Source: Puniceicoccaceae bacterium (GTDB lineage Bacteria; Verrucomicrobiota; Verrucomicrobiia; Opitutales; Coraliomargaritaceae). Taken from it: 64,000 nt of DNA. The DNA is taken from assembly GCA_902587165.1 (NCBI GenBank), contig CACIKF010000001.1, positions 248,001 to 312,000 of the forward strand, written 5' to 3'. The position numbers were made by a program, and so were the translations under genes. This document shows, piece by piece, positions 55,039 to 64,000 of the stretch (the stretch's first letter is position 1; the number at the start of each line of letters is the position of its first letter). The notes under the pieces were generated by a model. The model saw nothing but the letters and a program-made list of their open reading frames with translations, searched no databases and was not told where the DNA came from.

Positions 55039-56031
55039 ATGAACTTTCCAGCCGCCGTTGATAACTTTGAAGCACTTTCCTGGTTAAAGGGAGAACTGCA
55101 TCTGGCTATCGGTGTCTTCGATGGTGTGCATCTTGGACATAAGGCCGTGATTGAATCGGCCGTGTTTTCCGCGCGCCGCTCAGGCGCTATAGTAACTCGA
55201 AAAAAAACAACCCAGCCCGGTTCAGCCCGGCGTGGTATTGCAGGTGTGTTAACTTTTGATCCGCACCCGAGTCGTCTCTTTCGTCCCGAAGATCCGACAC
55301 GGCTCATCATGCCGATTGAGACGAAGACCGCGATGCTTCAGGATCTCGGGGTCGACTGCGTGATTCGTAAACACTTTGACCATGCCTTTGCCTCGATTCC
55401 TGCCGAGGAGTTCCTTAGCTATTTGAAGGGCGCTTTGCCCGCCCTTAAGTCAATCTATGTTGGCGAAAACTTCCGCTTTGGCCAGAAGCGCGCGGGAGAC
55501 GTGGCAACTTTGGTTGAATCCGGGTGCGCTTTGAACCTTGGCGTGTTCAGCGCTGAACGTATTAAACATAACGGCGAACCGATCAGCAGCACGCGTATTC
55601 GTAAAGAACTCGAAGCGGGCGAGATCGAGGCCGTTAACGATTTGCTCGGCTACAATTATACCGCAAGAGGTAGGATCGTGGGTGGTGCGAGTTTGGGACG
55701 TACAATTGGCTTTCCTACATTAAATCTTCCATGGCAGCCAGAGTGCCTGCCGCGTTATGGAGTTTATCTAGTAAGCTTCCGTGAAACTGGATCAGATGTT
55801 TGGCAAGTGGGGGTAGCCAACTACGGCGTAAAGCCGACCGTTGCTAAGGCGGATCAAGTGCCCGCACTCGAAGTCCATGCTTTAGATACGACAGAGTTAA
55901 GTATGAGCGATACGATTGAGGTCGAATGGTTAAAGTTCATCCGCCCCGAGCAAAAATTTGCTTCGGCGGAGGAGCTGAAAGCCCAGATTGCTAAAGATTG
56001 CGTGACGGCGAAAGAGTTGGCTGAGTCATGA
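55039..56031 (+). CDS. ribF: bifunctional riboflavin kinase/FMN adenylyltransferase (RibF)
   Basis: Converts riboflavin to FMN and FAD. About 330 residues. The adenylyltransferase domain has [14 protein letters not shown] (HxGH type), [11 protein letters not shown] and the [13 protein letters not shown] block; the kinase domain has [10 protein letters not shown]. An insert of about 15 basic residues ([14 protein letters not shown]) sits before the LTFDPHP strand. The start at 55039 avoids a 39-base extension that would overlap truB. truB-ribF pairing is common. Confidence 0.91.
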   Translation: MNFPAAVDNFEALSWLKGELHLAIGVFDGVHLGHKAVIESAVFSARRSGAIVTRKKTTQPGSARRGIAGVLTFDPHPSRLFRPEDPTRLIMPIETKTAMLQDLGVDCVIRKHFDHAFASIPAEEFLSYLKGALPALKSIYVGENFRFGQKRAGDVATLVESGCALNLGVFSAERIKHNGEPISSTRIRKELEAGEIEAVNDLLGYNYTARGRIVGGASLGRTIGFPTLNLPWQPECLPRYGVYLVSFRETGSDVWQVGVANYGVKPTVAKADQVPALEVHALDTTELSMSDTIEVEWLKFIRPEQKFASAEELKAQIAKDCVTAKELAES

Positions 56032-56143
56032 CTCCATCAAGCATGGCGCGCCCGTTTTTCAAGCGCTCCGAGCAATGTTATCACGCAGCTAAATCTTCCA
56101 ATTCAACAAAGGCATCCCGTAAGCGAAAACAATACAAACGATT

Positions 56144-57073
56144 ATGCCCGAACGCATCATAGAATTTTCAGTGCCACCCGGCGCTAAAGCAGGGCGCGCA
56201 GACAAGGTCTTCGCGGCCGAGTTTGATGATGTCAGCCGCGCTCGCTTACAGCGCGCCTTTGATGCGGGGCAAGTCACCTTTGACGGTAAGACCATCGATA
56301 AACGCTTTAAGGTAATCCAACCAGGACTGCTCCGCGCCGTACTCGAAGAACCGACCTTTGATACTGCGCCGACCGCCGTCGGTTTGCCGCTCGACGTGAT
56401 CTATGAAGACGAGTCGATCTTAGTTGTGAATAAAGCAGCAGGGATGATTACGCATCCGGGCAACGGGACGGGTGAAAACACGCTCGTCCATGCGCTGCTT
56501 CATCATTGTGGCGAAAATCTCAGCACGGTTGGTGCGCCAGATCGACCTGGGATTGTTCATCGCTTGGATAAAGAAACCAGTGGGCTAATCATCGTAGCGA
56601 AAAACGACACAGCACATCACAAGTTGGCTGCTGCCTTTAGCGAACGAAAGACCTACAAGCGCTATACTGCCCTAGTCTTCGGCATTCCAAAAGTCAGCCG
56701 TGGTACAATTAAAGAAGCGATCGGACGTCATCCTGTGGTGCGCACGCGGATGGCAGTCGTGCATAGTGGCAAGCCTGCCCATACCGACTGGAAGGTAGAA
56801 GCGCGTTACGGCCAGAAGGCCACGCGCATGAGTTGCATTTTACACACTGGTCGCACTCACCAGATACGTGTCCACATGAGCGAAATCCAGTTTCCTCTAC
56901 TCGGTGACTCGACCTATGGCTTCAGGCCTGGGCAGTTAAAAGACATTGAAGTGCCCCGCGTGATGCTGCACTCCACAGAGTTACAAATCCAACACCCTGA
57001 TCGTGACGAGCGGATGACTTTTGAGGCCCCGCTTCCAAGAGATTTCGAGGATGTGATAGCGCGGCTTGCGTAG
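56144..57073 (+). CDS. rluD: RluD-family 23S rRNA pseudouridine synthase
   Basis: RluA/RluD family pseudouridine synthase of 309 residues. An S4-like N-terminal domain ([21 protein letters not shown]) is followed by the catalytic domain with [18 protein letters not shown], the signature [14 protein letters not shown] with the catalytic aspartate, and [12 protein letters not shown]. The S4 domain supports RluD (positions 1911, 1915 and 1917 in E. coli) over RluA or RluC, though the site remains an inference. Confidence 0.9.
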   Translation: MPERIIEFSVPPGAKAGRADKVFAAEFDDVSRARLQRAFDAGQVTFDGKTIDKRFKVIQPGLLRAVLEEPTFDTAPTAVGLPLDVIYEDESILVVNKAAGMITHPGNGTGENTLVHALLHHCGENLSTVGAPDRPGIVHRLDKETSGLIIVAKNDTAHHKLAAAFSERKTYKRYTALVFGIPKVSRGTIKEAIGRHPVVRTRMAVVHSGKPAHTDWKVEARYGQKATRMSCILHTGRTHQIRVHMSEIQFPLLGDSTYGFRPGQLKDIEVPRVMLHSTELQIQHPDRDERMTFEAPLPRDFEDVIARLA

Positions 57074-57258
57074 GAGCGATGAACATGCCTCGACCTCAGC
57101 CAATCGCTTGCGCGCCAAGGGTAGATCATGCGGGGCATGCGTCCTAGTAGAGACAAAGAGTTGTCAAACGAAGATCGGGTATTCAGTTTATTTCATTTGT
57201 CGCATTTTAAATCGTTAACTCCCTGAAATTTGCTTAATCATACACAACCCATACCATT

Positions 57259-58257
57259 ATGAATTGTTGCATCTTAGGAGCCGGTGCTTGGGGCACCGCA
57301 ATGGCTCTCCACCTCGACCGCTGCGGCCATACGGTAACACTGGTTCCGCGCCGTATGGAGCACGCGCTCGAGATTGCCTCGTCGCGTGAAAATTGTGACT
57401 ACTTGCCGGGTTACAAACTACCCCACACCATTCAAATTGGCTGTGAGGTCGGTCCCGTTCTTATGGAGGCCGAGGTGGTCTTCCTTGCTTGTCCGTCAAA
57501 GGCGATGCGCTCTCTCTGCGAGTCGATCAAGCCATACCTTGAGGGGGCTTGGCAGTTAAAACTTTGTTTGATTATGTGCAAAGGCCTCGAATTAGAGACT
57601 TTTAAAACACCCGCTGAGATCGCGGGAGAAGCTTTGCCCGGCATCGCGTGTGGCGTACTGTCGGGCCCTACTTTTGCGGGCGAGGTCGCCGAGGGTAAAC
57701 CGACAGCCGTCGTGCTCGCCGTGGGTAGCGATTGCGAAGACCCCGAGCGATATCAAAGCGCCTTTAGCAATTCGGGGCTACGTGCTTACCTTTCTGATGA
57801 TCTGCGTGGCACGGAGCTAGGTGGAACTTTAAAGAACATTTACGCCATCGGTTCGGGTCTTTGCGATGGATTGAAATTGGGAGATAATGCAAAAGCAGCC
57901 TTACTTACTCGGAGTCTGAATGAAATGGTGCGACTCGGAGTGAAACTGGGTGGGCAAAAAGAAACGTACTCTGGCCTCAGTGGGTTTGGTGATTTGGTGG
58001 CGACTTGTTCTGGCAAGTGGAGTCGTAATCGGACCTTTGGACAAAGAATAGGCGAGGGTGAAACGCCGACTGCGATTGTCGAAAGTCAGAAGTCGGTGGT
58101 CGAAGGCTACCCTGCGACGAAATGTCTCCAACAAATTTGCGCGGAGAAAAAAGTGGACGCGCCGATACTTGGCACCATTTATGCGATACTTTACAATGGC
58201 CTGGATCCCTTGGCTGCGATGCAGCAATTAATGACCCGCGACTTGAAAGCAGAATAG
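57259..58257 (+). CDS. gpsA: glycerol-3-phosphate dehydrogenase [NAD(P)+] (GpsA)
   Basis: Reduces dihydroxyacetone phosphate to sn-glycerol 3-phosphate for phospholipid synthesis. Length of 332 residues. Motifs: [14 protein letters not shown] (NAD-binding), [38 protein letters not shown] with the catalytic lysine, and [12 protein letters not shown]. It supplies the substrate for the acyltransferases upstream of pssA and for the PlsC-like protein at 62 kb. The SET-domain gene follows 21 bases later. Confidence 0.94.
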   Translation: MNCCILGAGAWGTAMALHLDRCGHTVTLVPRRMEHALEIASSRENCDYLPGYKLPHTIQIGCEVGPVLMEAEVVFLACPSKAMRSLCESIKPYLEGAWQLKLCLIMCKGLELETFKTPAEIAGEALPGIACGVLSGPTFAGEVAEGKPTAVVLAVGSDCEDPERYQSAFSNSGLRAYLSDDLRGTELGGTLKNIYAIGSGLCDGLKLGDNAKAALLTRSLNEMVRLGVKLGGQKETYSGLSGFGDLVATCSGKWSRNRTFGQRIGEGETPTAIVESQKSVVEGYPATKCLQQICAEKKVDAPILGTIYAILYNGLDPLAAMQQLMTRDLKAE

Positions 58258-58278
58258 GTATTCCCTAATCAATGACTC

Positions 58279-58812
58279 ATGCCAAAATCACTTTGCAAAG
58301 TAAAAACCTCTGAGATCCATGGGCGCGGATTATACGCCACAGTGGACATCGATGAGGAGACTCAGATCATCCAATACGTCGGTGAAAAAATAACGAAGAA
58401 GGAATCGAAGAAGCGTGCTCTTGCATGGGAGGAGGAAGCTCGCAAAACAGGTGAAGGACTCGTTTACATCTTCGAGCTCGACGACAAATATGACATCGAC
58501 GGGCGCCTCGGCGATAATCCTGCCCGCTACATGAACCACTCTTGCGATGGAAATTGCGAAGCGATCAATTTCGATGGAGAAATCTGGATCGTAGCAATTC
58601 AAGACATCAAAAAAGGCGATGAGCTTGTCTACGATTACGGGTATGACATGGAGCATTTCCTAGACCACCCTTGCAAGTGTGGCTCCCGTAAGTGCATCGG
58701 CTACATCGTACGCGAAGATCAGCGCTCCAAGGTGAAGAAGCTACTCAAGGGCAGAAAGAAAAAGCGCGGCAAAAAGAACAAGAAATGGTCAGCAGCTCAA
58801 TCTACTAGCTGA
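58279..58812 (+). CDS. SET-domain protein-lysine methyltransferase
   Basis: SET protein of 177 residues. The SET core runs from about 9 to 125: [28 protein letters not shown], the SAM-binding [10 protein letters not shown] (86-95) and [10 protein letters not shown], then a post-SET cysteine cluster [10 protein letters not shown]. Residues 152-169 are a lysine/arginine-rich tail ([19 protein letters not shown]). Bacterial SET proteins of this kind occur in chlamydiae, where they methylate histone-like proteins, and in their PVC relatives. A native chromatin or ribosomal target is likely but unproven. It follows gpsA in the same direction. Confidence 0.88.
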   Translation: MPKSLCKVKTSEIHGRGLYATVDIDEETQIIQYVGEKITKKESKKRALAWEEEARKTGEGLVYIFELDDKYDIDGRLGDNPARYMNHSCDGNCEAINFDGEIWIVAIQDIKKGDELVYDYGYDMEHFLDHPCKCGSRKCIGYIVREDQRSKVKKLLKGRKKKRGKKNKKWSAAQSTS

Positions 58813-58855
58813 GAAAGCTTAACAAACAAAACGTGCTAACCTGAACAGCTTATGC

Positions 58856-60589
58856 CTAATTGCCGAAGGATGGCGTGGAGCTTTCTTGGCAAGACGATAC
58901 GGGTGGCCTAGCTTTGCTTGTTTTACCGATACCTGGGTTAAAGGTGTTAGTGGGGTCCAGTTCATGGTAAAAAGATTTTAGATGCGGCTCAGCGTCATAG
59001 AGGTGGCCAACGTTGTGCTCAGCAGGATATTTGGCTCCTTTTTTATCAAGGCATTCAAGAAGCTTGGCCTTCATCTCGTGTAGGTCAGTACCTTTTTTAA
59101 AGATGTAGTCGCGATGAAACACGTGGCACATAAAGTGACCATAATCAAGTGACAGATCGAGCTGCGCCTCGATTTCGGGCGGAATGGATTCTATCCAGTT
59201 GGGGTCGTTGCCTAGTAGTGCGATGTCTAAGGCTAATACTTCCTCGGTGTTTTTTTGATGCAAGGTTTGATAACGTATGGCAGCGCCAGCCGCGGCGAAG
59301 CGGTGGAGCAGCGCGGCTTCTTGCTCTTGGGGCGTGCACTCAAAGAAGTCGCCCTCGCCGCATAGCTTCCATTCTTGGCCGAGGTACTTACGTGCTTCTT
59401 CGATGCCGTCGTCGGACATACTGAGTATTAAGTAGTAATTGAAGCGGTCGCGATACTCCAGCAAGCGGGGGGGTAGGTGTTGCGGTAAGAGACGGCTGAC
59501 ATGGTAGAGGAAGAGGTCGGGCAGGAACCTAGGCAAGAACTGGAGTTTGTTGAGACGATGCTCTATAGCTGACTTAAGCGCGTAGGCTTTAGGTAGGCGG
59601 CGTGTGCCGATATGTTTGATCGAAAGAAAGACGTCTTTTCCGTAGCGCTCAGCTACGTCGAAAATGTTACGGTTCATGTACTCGCACATCTCGGGCAGTT
59701 CTTTGAATTTGGTCAAAATTTGCTGGCGGAGCTTGGTGAGGTCATCGGGCTGATCCGTGCCAATGAAGAAGACCTGCTCCTTTTTAGGGAGCGGGTAGGT
59801 GTCGACTCTCACGGCAAAGGCGGCGACTTTCCCTGCGCTGCCGCTGAGTTCAAAAAGTCGCCTCGGATCGGCGTTGTAGCGGTTGGGCAGGCCGCCTTCG
59901 AGATCGCGAATACGTTTGGCGTATTCTCTGTCCGAGGCGGGGGTGTGGTGCGCTTCTAGGTCGTCGCTATCAATCTGGCCATTTTCGAGACGCTCAAAGA
60001 TTTGCTCAGGTGTCTTTCCTAGGTTTCGGATGCCGAGGTGGTCGACGAGCCGGAGCTTTCCGGTGGCATCGACTTGTGCGAAGAGTGATAGCTCGGTGTA
60101 GGATGAGCCGCGTTTGCAGAGTGCGCCTCCCGCGTTGTTCGCAATGCCACCCACGATAGTCGCACCAATGCTTGTAGAACCAATTACGGAGTGGGGCATA
60201 CGGCCGAGGGGTCGCAGGAGGTTTTCCAACTGGTGAAGACTCGCTCCTGGTAAGGCCAACACTTGCTTGCCACCATCAAGAAGAATGAGCTTAGTCAATC
60301 GCCTTGTGTTGATAATAACTACGGGGCGCGCATAGTCGTATCCGCTGGGGCACGAGCCTTCGGTCAGCCCAGTCTTGGCGCTCTGCATGATGATCGCGCA
60401 GCCCCCATTGACACAATGTTGCAAGATGTGCCACTGCTGAAGTAGCGTCTCTGGAAAGACTACCGCAAGCGCACTGCCGATTCCCGATCGAAAGCCTGAG
60501 CGATAGTATGCAGTTTTTTTTATGCCTGTGAAAACGTTCTTCGCCCCAACTGTTGTCCGCAATTTTTCGAGTAGATCGGGGTAGGGCAT
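58856..60589 (-). CDS. dld: quinone-dependent D-lactate dehydrogenase (Dld)
   Basis: Membrane-associated FAD flavoprotein that oxidises D-lactate to pyruvate and passes electrons to quinone. Length of 577 residues matches E. coli Dld (571). The FAD-binding PCMH region shows MQSAKTGLTEGSCP, RLTKLILLDGGKQVLALPGA and VGGIANNAGGALCKRG; the Dld-specific cap and C-terminal region include HVFHRDYIFKKGTD and AEHNVGHLY. It is 20 bases after purM in the same direction. The menCE genes at 2-4 kb could supply its acceptor menaquinone. Confidence 0.9.
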   Translation of the reverse strand: MPYPDLLEKLRTTVGAKNVFTGIKKTAYYRSGFRSGIGSALAVVFPETLLQQWHILQHCVNGGCAIIMQSAKTGLTEGSCPSGYDYARPVVIINTRRLTKLILLDGGKQVLALPGASLHQLENLLRPLGRMPHSVIGSTSIGATIVGGIANNAGGALCKRGSSYTELSLFAQVDATGKLRLVDHLGIRNLGKTPEQIFERLENGQIDSDDLEAHHTPASDREYAKRIRDLEGGLPNRYNADPRRLFELSGSAGKVAAFAVRVDTYPLPKKEQVFFIGTDQPDDLTKLRQQILTKFKELPEMCEYMNRNIFDVAERYGKDVFLSIKHIGTRRLPKAYALKSAIEHRLNKLQFLPRFLPDLFLYHVSRLLPQHLPPRLLEYRDRFNYYLILSMSDDGIEEARKYLGQEWKLCGEGDFFECTPQEQEAALLHRFAAAGAAIRYQTLHQKNTEEVLALDIALLGNDPNWIESIPPEIEAQLDLSLDYGHFMCHVFHRDYIFKKGTDLHEMKAKLLECLDKKGAKYPAEHNVGHLYDAEPHLKSFYHELDPTNTFNPGIGKTSKARPPVSSCQESSTPSFGN

Positions 60590-60609
60590 AGTCGAAATGT
60601 TGAACGTAC

Positions 60610-61806
60610 TTAATGTTCTAACTCGTAAGTTAGCGTTTTGTCCGCGTGCTTGATGGTGACGTGGTTCTGACCGTCTGAGCGTTCAGTGACTTCAGTGCGA
60701 CCAATAATTTGTGCGGGTATGCCAAAAGATTCACTTTGGGCTATGATGGCTTCGGCGGCTTTGGGATCGCAGTAGATCTCCATTCGGTGCCCCATATTAT
60801 AAACGCGGAACATTTCCTCGTCGCTTGTATTGCTAGCTTTTTGGATCGCTTTAAAGATCGGAGGTATCGGTAGGAAGTTGTCTTTAATGTGGTGCACGCC
60901 CGTGCCGAAGCGTATGCACTTCGTCTGGCCACCACCAGAGCAGTGAACCATACCGTGGATGCCGTCGCGATTTTCAGTGAGCAGCTTCTTGATGATGGGA
61001 GCGTAGGTCCGGGTCGGACTAAGTAAAGCATCGCCGACTGACATACTGGACTCAGGCAGTGGGTCGGTCATCTTATAAGGGCCGCAATAGAGGTATTGTT
61101 TGTCGGTGTTAAGATCGACGGTTTCGGGATACTTTTTTAAGTAGTAATCGCAGAGCAAATCGTGGCGTGCGCTGGTTAGGCCGTTACTGCCGATGCCTGA
61201 ATTTTCGAATGTTTCGTAATTGGCTTGACCGGACGAAGCTAGGCCGACAATGGCTAGGCCAGGTTTAATCTTGGCATTATCAATCACGTCGGCGCGATCC
61301 ATGACGACGACCGCGCAGGAATCGACGGTCACGGTACCGGTCAAGTCCCCAACGTCGGCCGTTTCGCCACCGCCGCTGTGGACGCCAACTCCGTATTCAC
61401 GAAGTGTGCCAAGGAAATCCTCGGTGCCGGAGATGAGTTGGCCCAGCGCTTCGCCAGGAATGGCTCGGGCGTTACGGTTAATTGTGCTGGAAATAAGAAT
61501 ACCGTCAATCGCGCCGACGCAGAGCAGGTCGTCGATGTTCATTACGAGGCTGTCTTGCGCGGTCTTACGGAAGCCCGTGGGGTCACCCGTCTCGCGATAG
61601 TGCAAGTAGGCGAGGGTGCTCTTGGTGCCAGAGCCGTCGGAGTGGATAATATTACACTTATCCGTTCTGCCAGTGAGAATGTCCGCGCCGATCTTACAAA
61701 ACGCTCCAGGAAATACACCACGGTCAAGATTGTCCACGACGGCGTGTACTTCGGACTTAGAGGAGGAGACGCCGCGTTGGGCGTAGCGATCGTATGGCTT
61801 ACTCAT
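60610..61806 (-). CDS. purM: phosphoribosylformylglycinamidine cyclo-ligase (PurM), long form
   Basis: AIR synthetase of de novo purine synthesis. Length of 398 residues, longer than E. coli PurM (345) and resembling the Bacteroidetes form: [56 protein letters not shown], and [11 protein letters not shown]. The C-terminal half has [14 protein letters not shown] and [11 protein letters not shown], where the usual motif is GGG(I/L)xEN. The divergence is strong, but the ATP-grasp-like PurM fold elements are in order. Head of purM-dld. Confidence 0.87.
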   Translation of the reverse strand: MSKPYDRYAQRGVSSSKSEVHAVVDNLDRGVFPGAFCKIGADILTGRTDKCNIIHSDGSGTKSTLAYLHYRETGDPTGFRKTAQDSLVMNIDDLLCVGAIDGILISSTINRNARAIPGEALGQLISGTEDFLGTLREYGVGVHSGGGETADVGDLTGTVTVDSCAVVVMDRADVIDNAKIKPGLAIVGLASSGQANYETFENSGIGSNGLTSARHDLLCDYYLKKYPETVDLNTDKQYLYCGPYKMTDPLPESSMSVGDALLSPTRTYAPIIKKLLTENRDGIHGMVHCSGGGQTKCIRFGTGVHHIKDNFLPIPPIFKAIQKASNTSDEEMFRVYNMGHRMEIYCDPKAAEAIIAQSESFGIPAQIIGRTEVTERSDGQNHVTIKHADKTLTYELEH

Positions 61807-62033
61807 GGAAAATGGGAATCTTTGGCGCTGCTATTTAAAACCGTTAATTTACCTAAGTGGGCGTTAATTTTTTATGACTGCGGGACGTATGAATGGAGGC
61901 TCTTGATTATGCTGGGGTCATCATGGTTTCCGGGTGACTATGTGCCACTGTAAACTTGCTTCTTTGAGATGAAGAATGATTTCCTTGTAATGGTAAGTTG
62001 AATTTCAGGTGATAATGTATTTTAATTAAAGGG
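61807..62033. other. intergenic region upstream of purM
   Basis: About 227 bases between plsC and purM. No purine riboswitch, promoter pair or RNA gene recognised. A T-rich stretch lies near 61867-61873 on the plus strand, but no stem. Confidence 0.3.
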
Positions 62034-62684
62034 TTAAATCATCTTCTCGCTGGGCGGGCGAAGTGCGGCGATGCGTGCCATGATTCTGCGTGAGGCTTCT
62101 AAGTATCTTTCGGGGTGTGTTTTGCCGGGGTCGATCTCGGTGGCGGCCATCGCTTCGCCGTAGGCGATGTGGATGTGTCCGCCGATTTTTGGGGCTTTGT
62201 CCGTGCGACCAAAGACTTCGTGGGTGCCAAAGAGGCGGGTGGGGATGACGGTAGCTTTTGATTTGCAGGCGATCATTCCCGCACCTGGCTTGGGCTCCAT
62301 TAGTTGGCCTCCCAATGACCGTGTGCCCTCAGGGTAGATTGCGACAATACCTTTGCATTTGAGTGCTCGAAAGATGGCTTTGAGGGATTTAATGTCAGCA
62401 TTTTCCCGGGCTACAGGGATAGTGCCGATCTCGCGCAGTGCTTTACCAAAGAGCCCTTTAAACAGTGTATCGCGGGCAAAGTAGTTGATCGGCCTGTGGA
62501 TACAGGCCCCGATGGCGGGTGGGTCGTAGAAGCTAACGTGGTTGGCGGCGAAGATGACGGGGCCACAGTTAGGCACATTTTGAAGGCCGCTCTGGGTATA
62601 ATCGTAAAACGTGGTGAAATACCACGCCGCGAGTGTGCGTACGAGTTCGTAAAGTTGTGGGTTCGGAATGGAGCTGTCTGACAT
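62034..62684 (-). CDS. plsC: 1-acyl-sn-glycerol-3-phosphate acyltransferase family protein (PlsC)
   Basis: Probable lysophosphatidate acyltransferase that makes phosphatidic acid. About 216 residues. The acyltransferase HX4D motif is NHVSFYD (His49, Asp54), followed by FARDTLFK, GTIPVARE and the PEGTR block (118-122). The ATG at 62684 is preferred over a start at 62840 that would overlap cmk by 128 bases. It is last in aroA-cmk-plsC; cmk next to plsC is seen in Firmicutes too. With gpsA and pssA it is part of lipid synthesis. Confidence 0.88.
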   Translation of the reverse strand: MSDSSIPNPQLYELVRTLAAWYFTTFYDYTQSGLQNVPNCGPVIFAANHVSFYDPPAIGACIHRPINYFARDTLFKGLFGKALREIGTIPVARENADIKSLKAIFRALKCKGIVAIYPEGTRSLGGQLMEPKPGAGMIACKSKATVIPTRLFGTHEVFGRTDKAPKIGGHIHIAYGEAMAATEIDPGKTHPERYLEASRRIMARIAALRPPSEKMI

Positions 62685-62712
62685 TAGACGATGACGGAGG
62701 GCGAAAGCCTGG

Positions 62713-63375
62713 TTAAGATTCGATGTGATGGGTAATTTTTTCGATAACTTCTTCGAGCGTGTGGTGCGCGGTGTCAATTTGGGTGGCTCCCCTAGGGCAG
62801 ACGAGGGGGGCTGCCTGACGTGTTCTATCCATTTCATCACGGGCAGCGATGGAGTCGGTTTGCCCTTCTTTAGCTCGGCGAGCGGCTCGTGTAGCCTCGT
62901 CGGCGTCGAGGAAAAAACGGTAAGCGGCCTCCGGAAAGATAATAGACCCGATGTCGCGTCCTTCCATTACCAAGCCGGCGTAATTCTGATCACGAGCGAG
63001 ATCAGCGAGCGAGCGCTGATAGGCAAAAAGTTTTTGGCGCAGTTCGGGGATCGCAGCAAATTTTGAGACCTGTGCATTCACCTCGGGCGAGCGAAGGTCG
63101 GAGTCTACAGGCACCATGCCGTTAATGCCAAGTTTGGCGCTACGCCCATCGATTTGAGTGCTCAGCTCAAGCGTTTCTAGGACTTTTGAAATCGTCTCGC
63201 CTTGTTCGGCAGGTGTGCCAGATCCAAGAAGAGCACAGGTCAGAGTGCGGTAGTGCGAGCCGGTGTCGACGTGCATGAGCCCAAGGCGCTCGGCGAGTCC
63301 TTTAGAGGTGGATGATTTGCCCACGGCTGCGCCCCCATCCATGGTGATGATTATAAAACTATTGGAGCTAGGCAT
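62713..63375 (-). CDS. cmk: cytidylate kinase (Cmk)
   Basis: Phosphorylates CMP and dCMP. About 220 residues. The P-loop is DGGAAVGKSSTSKGLAERLG; DTGSHYRTL follows, then the CMP-binding LVMEGRDIGSIIFPEA and DADEATRAARRAKEG. The ATG at 63375 overlaps the end of aroA by eight bases, whereas the in-frame start at 63495 would overlap it by 128. aroA-cmk is a common pair. Confidence 0.93.
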   Translation of the reverse strand: MPSSNSFIIITMDGGAAVGKSSTSKGLAERLGLMHVDTGSHYRTLTCALLGSGTPAEQGETISKVLETLELSTQIDGRSAKLGINGMVPVDSDLRSPEVNAQVSKFAAIPELRQKLFAYQRSLADLARDQNYAGLVMEGRDIGSIIFPEAAYRFFLDADEATRAARRAKEGQTDSIAARDEMDRTRQAAPLVCPRGATQIDTAHHTLEEVIEKITHHIES

Positions 63376-64000
63376 GGCGGAGTGAGTCGAGGGCATCGAA
63401 AAAGCCAGGATAAGTTTTTGCGCAACAGTTAGGGTCTTTGATCGCAAGCCAGGGCTTGCCATCGCCGAGTAGATCGTAACTAGCGAGCACGGCAAAGCTC
63501 ATTGCGAAGCGGTGGTCCTCGTAGGTGTCGATACTGAGCAGCTGGTCGGCCTTGCGTGCCTGCATCGCGCGGGCGCGAAGCTCGTTGGGCTTGGGCTGAA
63601 TGGTGAGGGCATCTTCTTCCTCTTTGACTAGCTGGCCGAGCTTGGAGAGTTCGGCGGCCATGCCTGCGATACGGTCAGTCTCTTGGTGTCGGGTGTGGGC
63701 AATGCCTGTGATGCGGACGGAATCGCCTAGGAGTGGTGCGATTGCGGCGTAGGTGAGGAAAGTGTCAGAGATACTGTTAAAGTTAATTTCGCGGTGGCCG
63801 CGCTGGGGGATGTTCGTCTCGCTGCAGGTAGCCGTCCATTCGTCGCGGGAGGCATCGACTTGGAGGCCGTGTTGGGCAAGTACCTCGACGAAGTGGGCGT
63901 CGCTTTGGAGTGGATCGTCGCTCAAGTTTGGGATTCGCAGACTGCCCCCGTGGATGAGGGTGAGTGCCAAAAAGTAGCTGGCTGCAGAGATGTCTGGTTC
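63368..64000 (-). CDS. aroA: 3-phosphoshikimate 1-carboxyvinyltransferase (AroA), 5' end outside window
   Basis: EPSP synthase of the shikimate pathway, C-terminal 210 residues only. The frame stays open to base 64000, where the block EPDISAASYFLA (substrate-binding Asp-x-Ser-x-x-Tyr region) is read. Further on: IAHTRHQETDRI, then TYEDHRFAMSFAVLA with the conserved DHR. The last codons overlap cmk by eight bases. Confidence 0.92.
   Translation of the reverse strand, partial: EPDISAASYFLALTLIHGGSLRIPNLSDDPLQSDAHFVEVLAQHGLQVDASRDEWTATCSETNIPQRGHREINFNSISDTFLTYAAIAPLLGDSVRITGIAHTRHQETDRIAGMAAELSKLGQLVKEEEDALTIQPKPNELRARAMQARKADQLLSIDTYEDHRFAMSFAVLASYDLLGDGKPWLAIKDPNCCAKTYPGFFDALDSLRHA

Noticed and set aside
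57120-57145. Terminator between rluD and gpsA
   Set aside because: Short CATGC/GCATG palindrome without a T-run.
59110-59130. Further parS-like match (12 of 16 bases) inside dld
   Set aside because: Four mismatches, all in the arms, and the bases encode a conserved HVFHR segment of Dld.
61378-61953. 191-codon ORF on the plus strand over purM
   Set aside because: Covers conserved PurM coding on the other strand; no motif in its own translation.

Overview
The window reads as a chromosomal core region of a Gram-negative bacterium with moderate G+C. Genes are densely packed on both strands. I see no rRNA, tRNA, CRISPR array, prophage or insertion sequence. My best guess at lineage is Verrucomicrobiota, probably the Opitutia/Puniceicoccales side. 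This is inference from family flavours: a plant/cyanobacterial-type IspH, a long Bacteroidetes-like PurM, a small SET-domain protein, DUF5069, DUF1573 with a MauE-like protein, and divergent GuaB and PurA neighbours. Most gene starts lack a recognisable Shine-Dalgarno sequence.

Layout. 1-4 kb: PolX (cut by the left edge) and the menaquinone genes menE-menC, leftward. 4-7.6 kb: guaB, a divergent purA and an NTF2-like gene, covering the two branches from IMP. 7.6-12.3 kb: YjbQ, a rhodanese/MauE/DUF1573 thiol-redox cluster, a lipocalin lipoprotein, an MFS transporter and DUF5069. 12.3-16.6 kb: nadC-birA-coaX (NAD, biotin, CoA), a clear terminator, then miaB. 16.6-20.6 kb: osmC-ispH-hspQ leftward, then an orphan RelE-like protein and pssA rightward. 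20.6-28.7 kb: an AT-rich gap, dnaN, an unknown membrane protein, gnd, another unknown, comF, accD and folC. 28.7-32 kb: two tandem CPA2 antiporters. 32-39 kb: prfA-prmC, a HAD protein, a RapA-type helicase and a PIG-L deacetylase.

39-42.4 kb holds mnmE-mnmG. Inside mnmG are two in-frame copies of a ParB-binding (parS-like) palindrome, one perfect and one with a single change. This is the most striking signal in the window and, with dnaN and mnmEG, suggests the origin domain. 42.6-48.9 kb: a PhoB/PhoR-like two-component pair, a GspF/PilC protein whose 3' end overlaps the kinase gene, a LolA-like protein, a Nudix hydrolase and queC-queD. 49-57 kb: a translation and RNA-modification cluster, nusA-infB-rbfA-nrnA-truB-ribF-rluD, with a terminator-like hairpin just before nusA and no rimP. 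57-64 kb: gpsA and a SET protein rightward, then purM-dld and aroA-cmk-plsC leftward; aroA runs off the right edge.

Most genes are housekeeping. Points that need explanation are the parS-like insert in mnmG, an AccD that has lost three of four zinc-ribbon cysteines, an IspH with a roughly 165-residue N-terminal extension, the divergent GuaB/PurA pair, the orphan RelE-like gene with a possible 28-codon leader ORF, the possible nusA attenuator, and the SET protein with a lysine-rich tail. I did not find a clearly novel multi-gene defence or mobile system.
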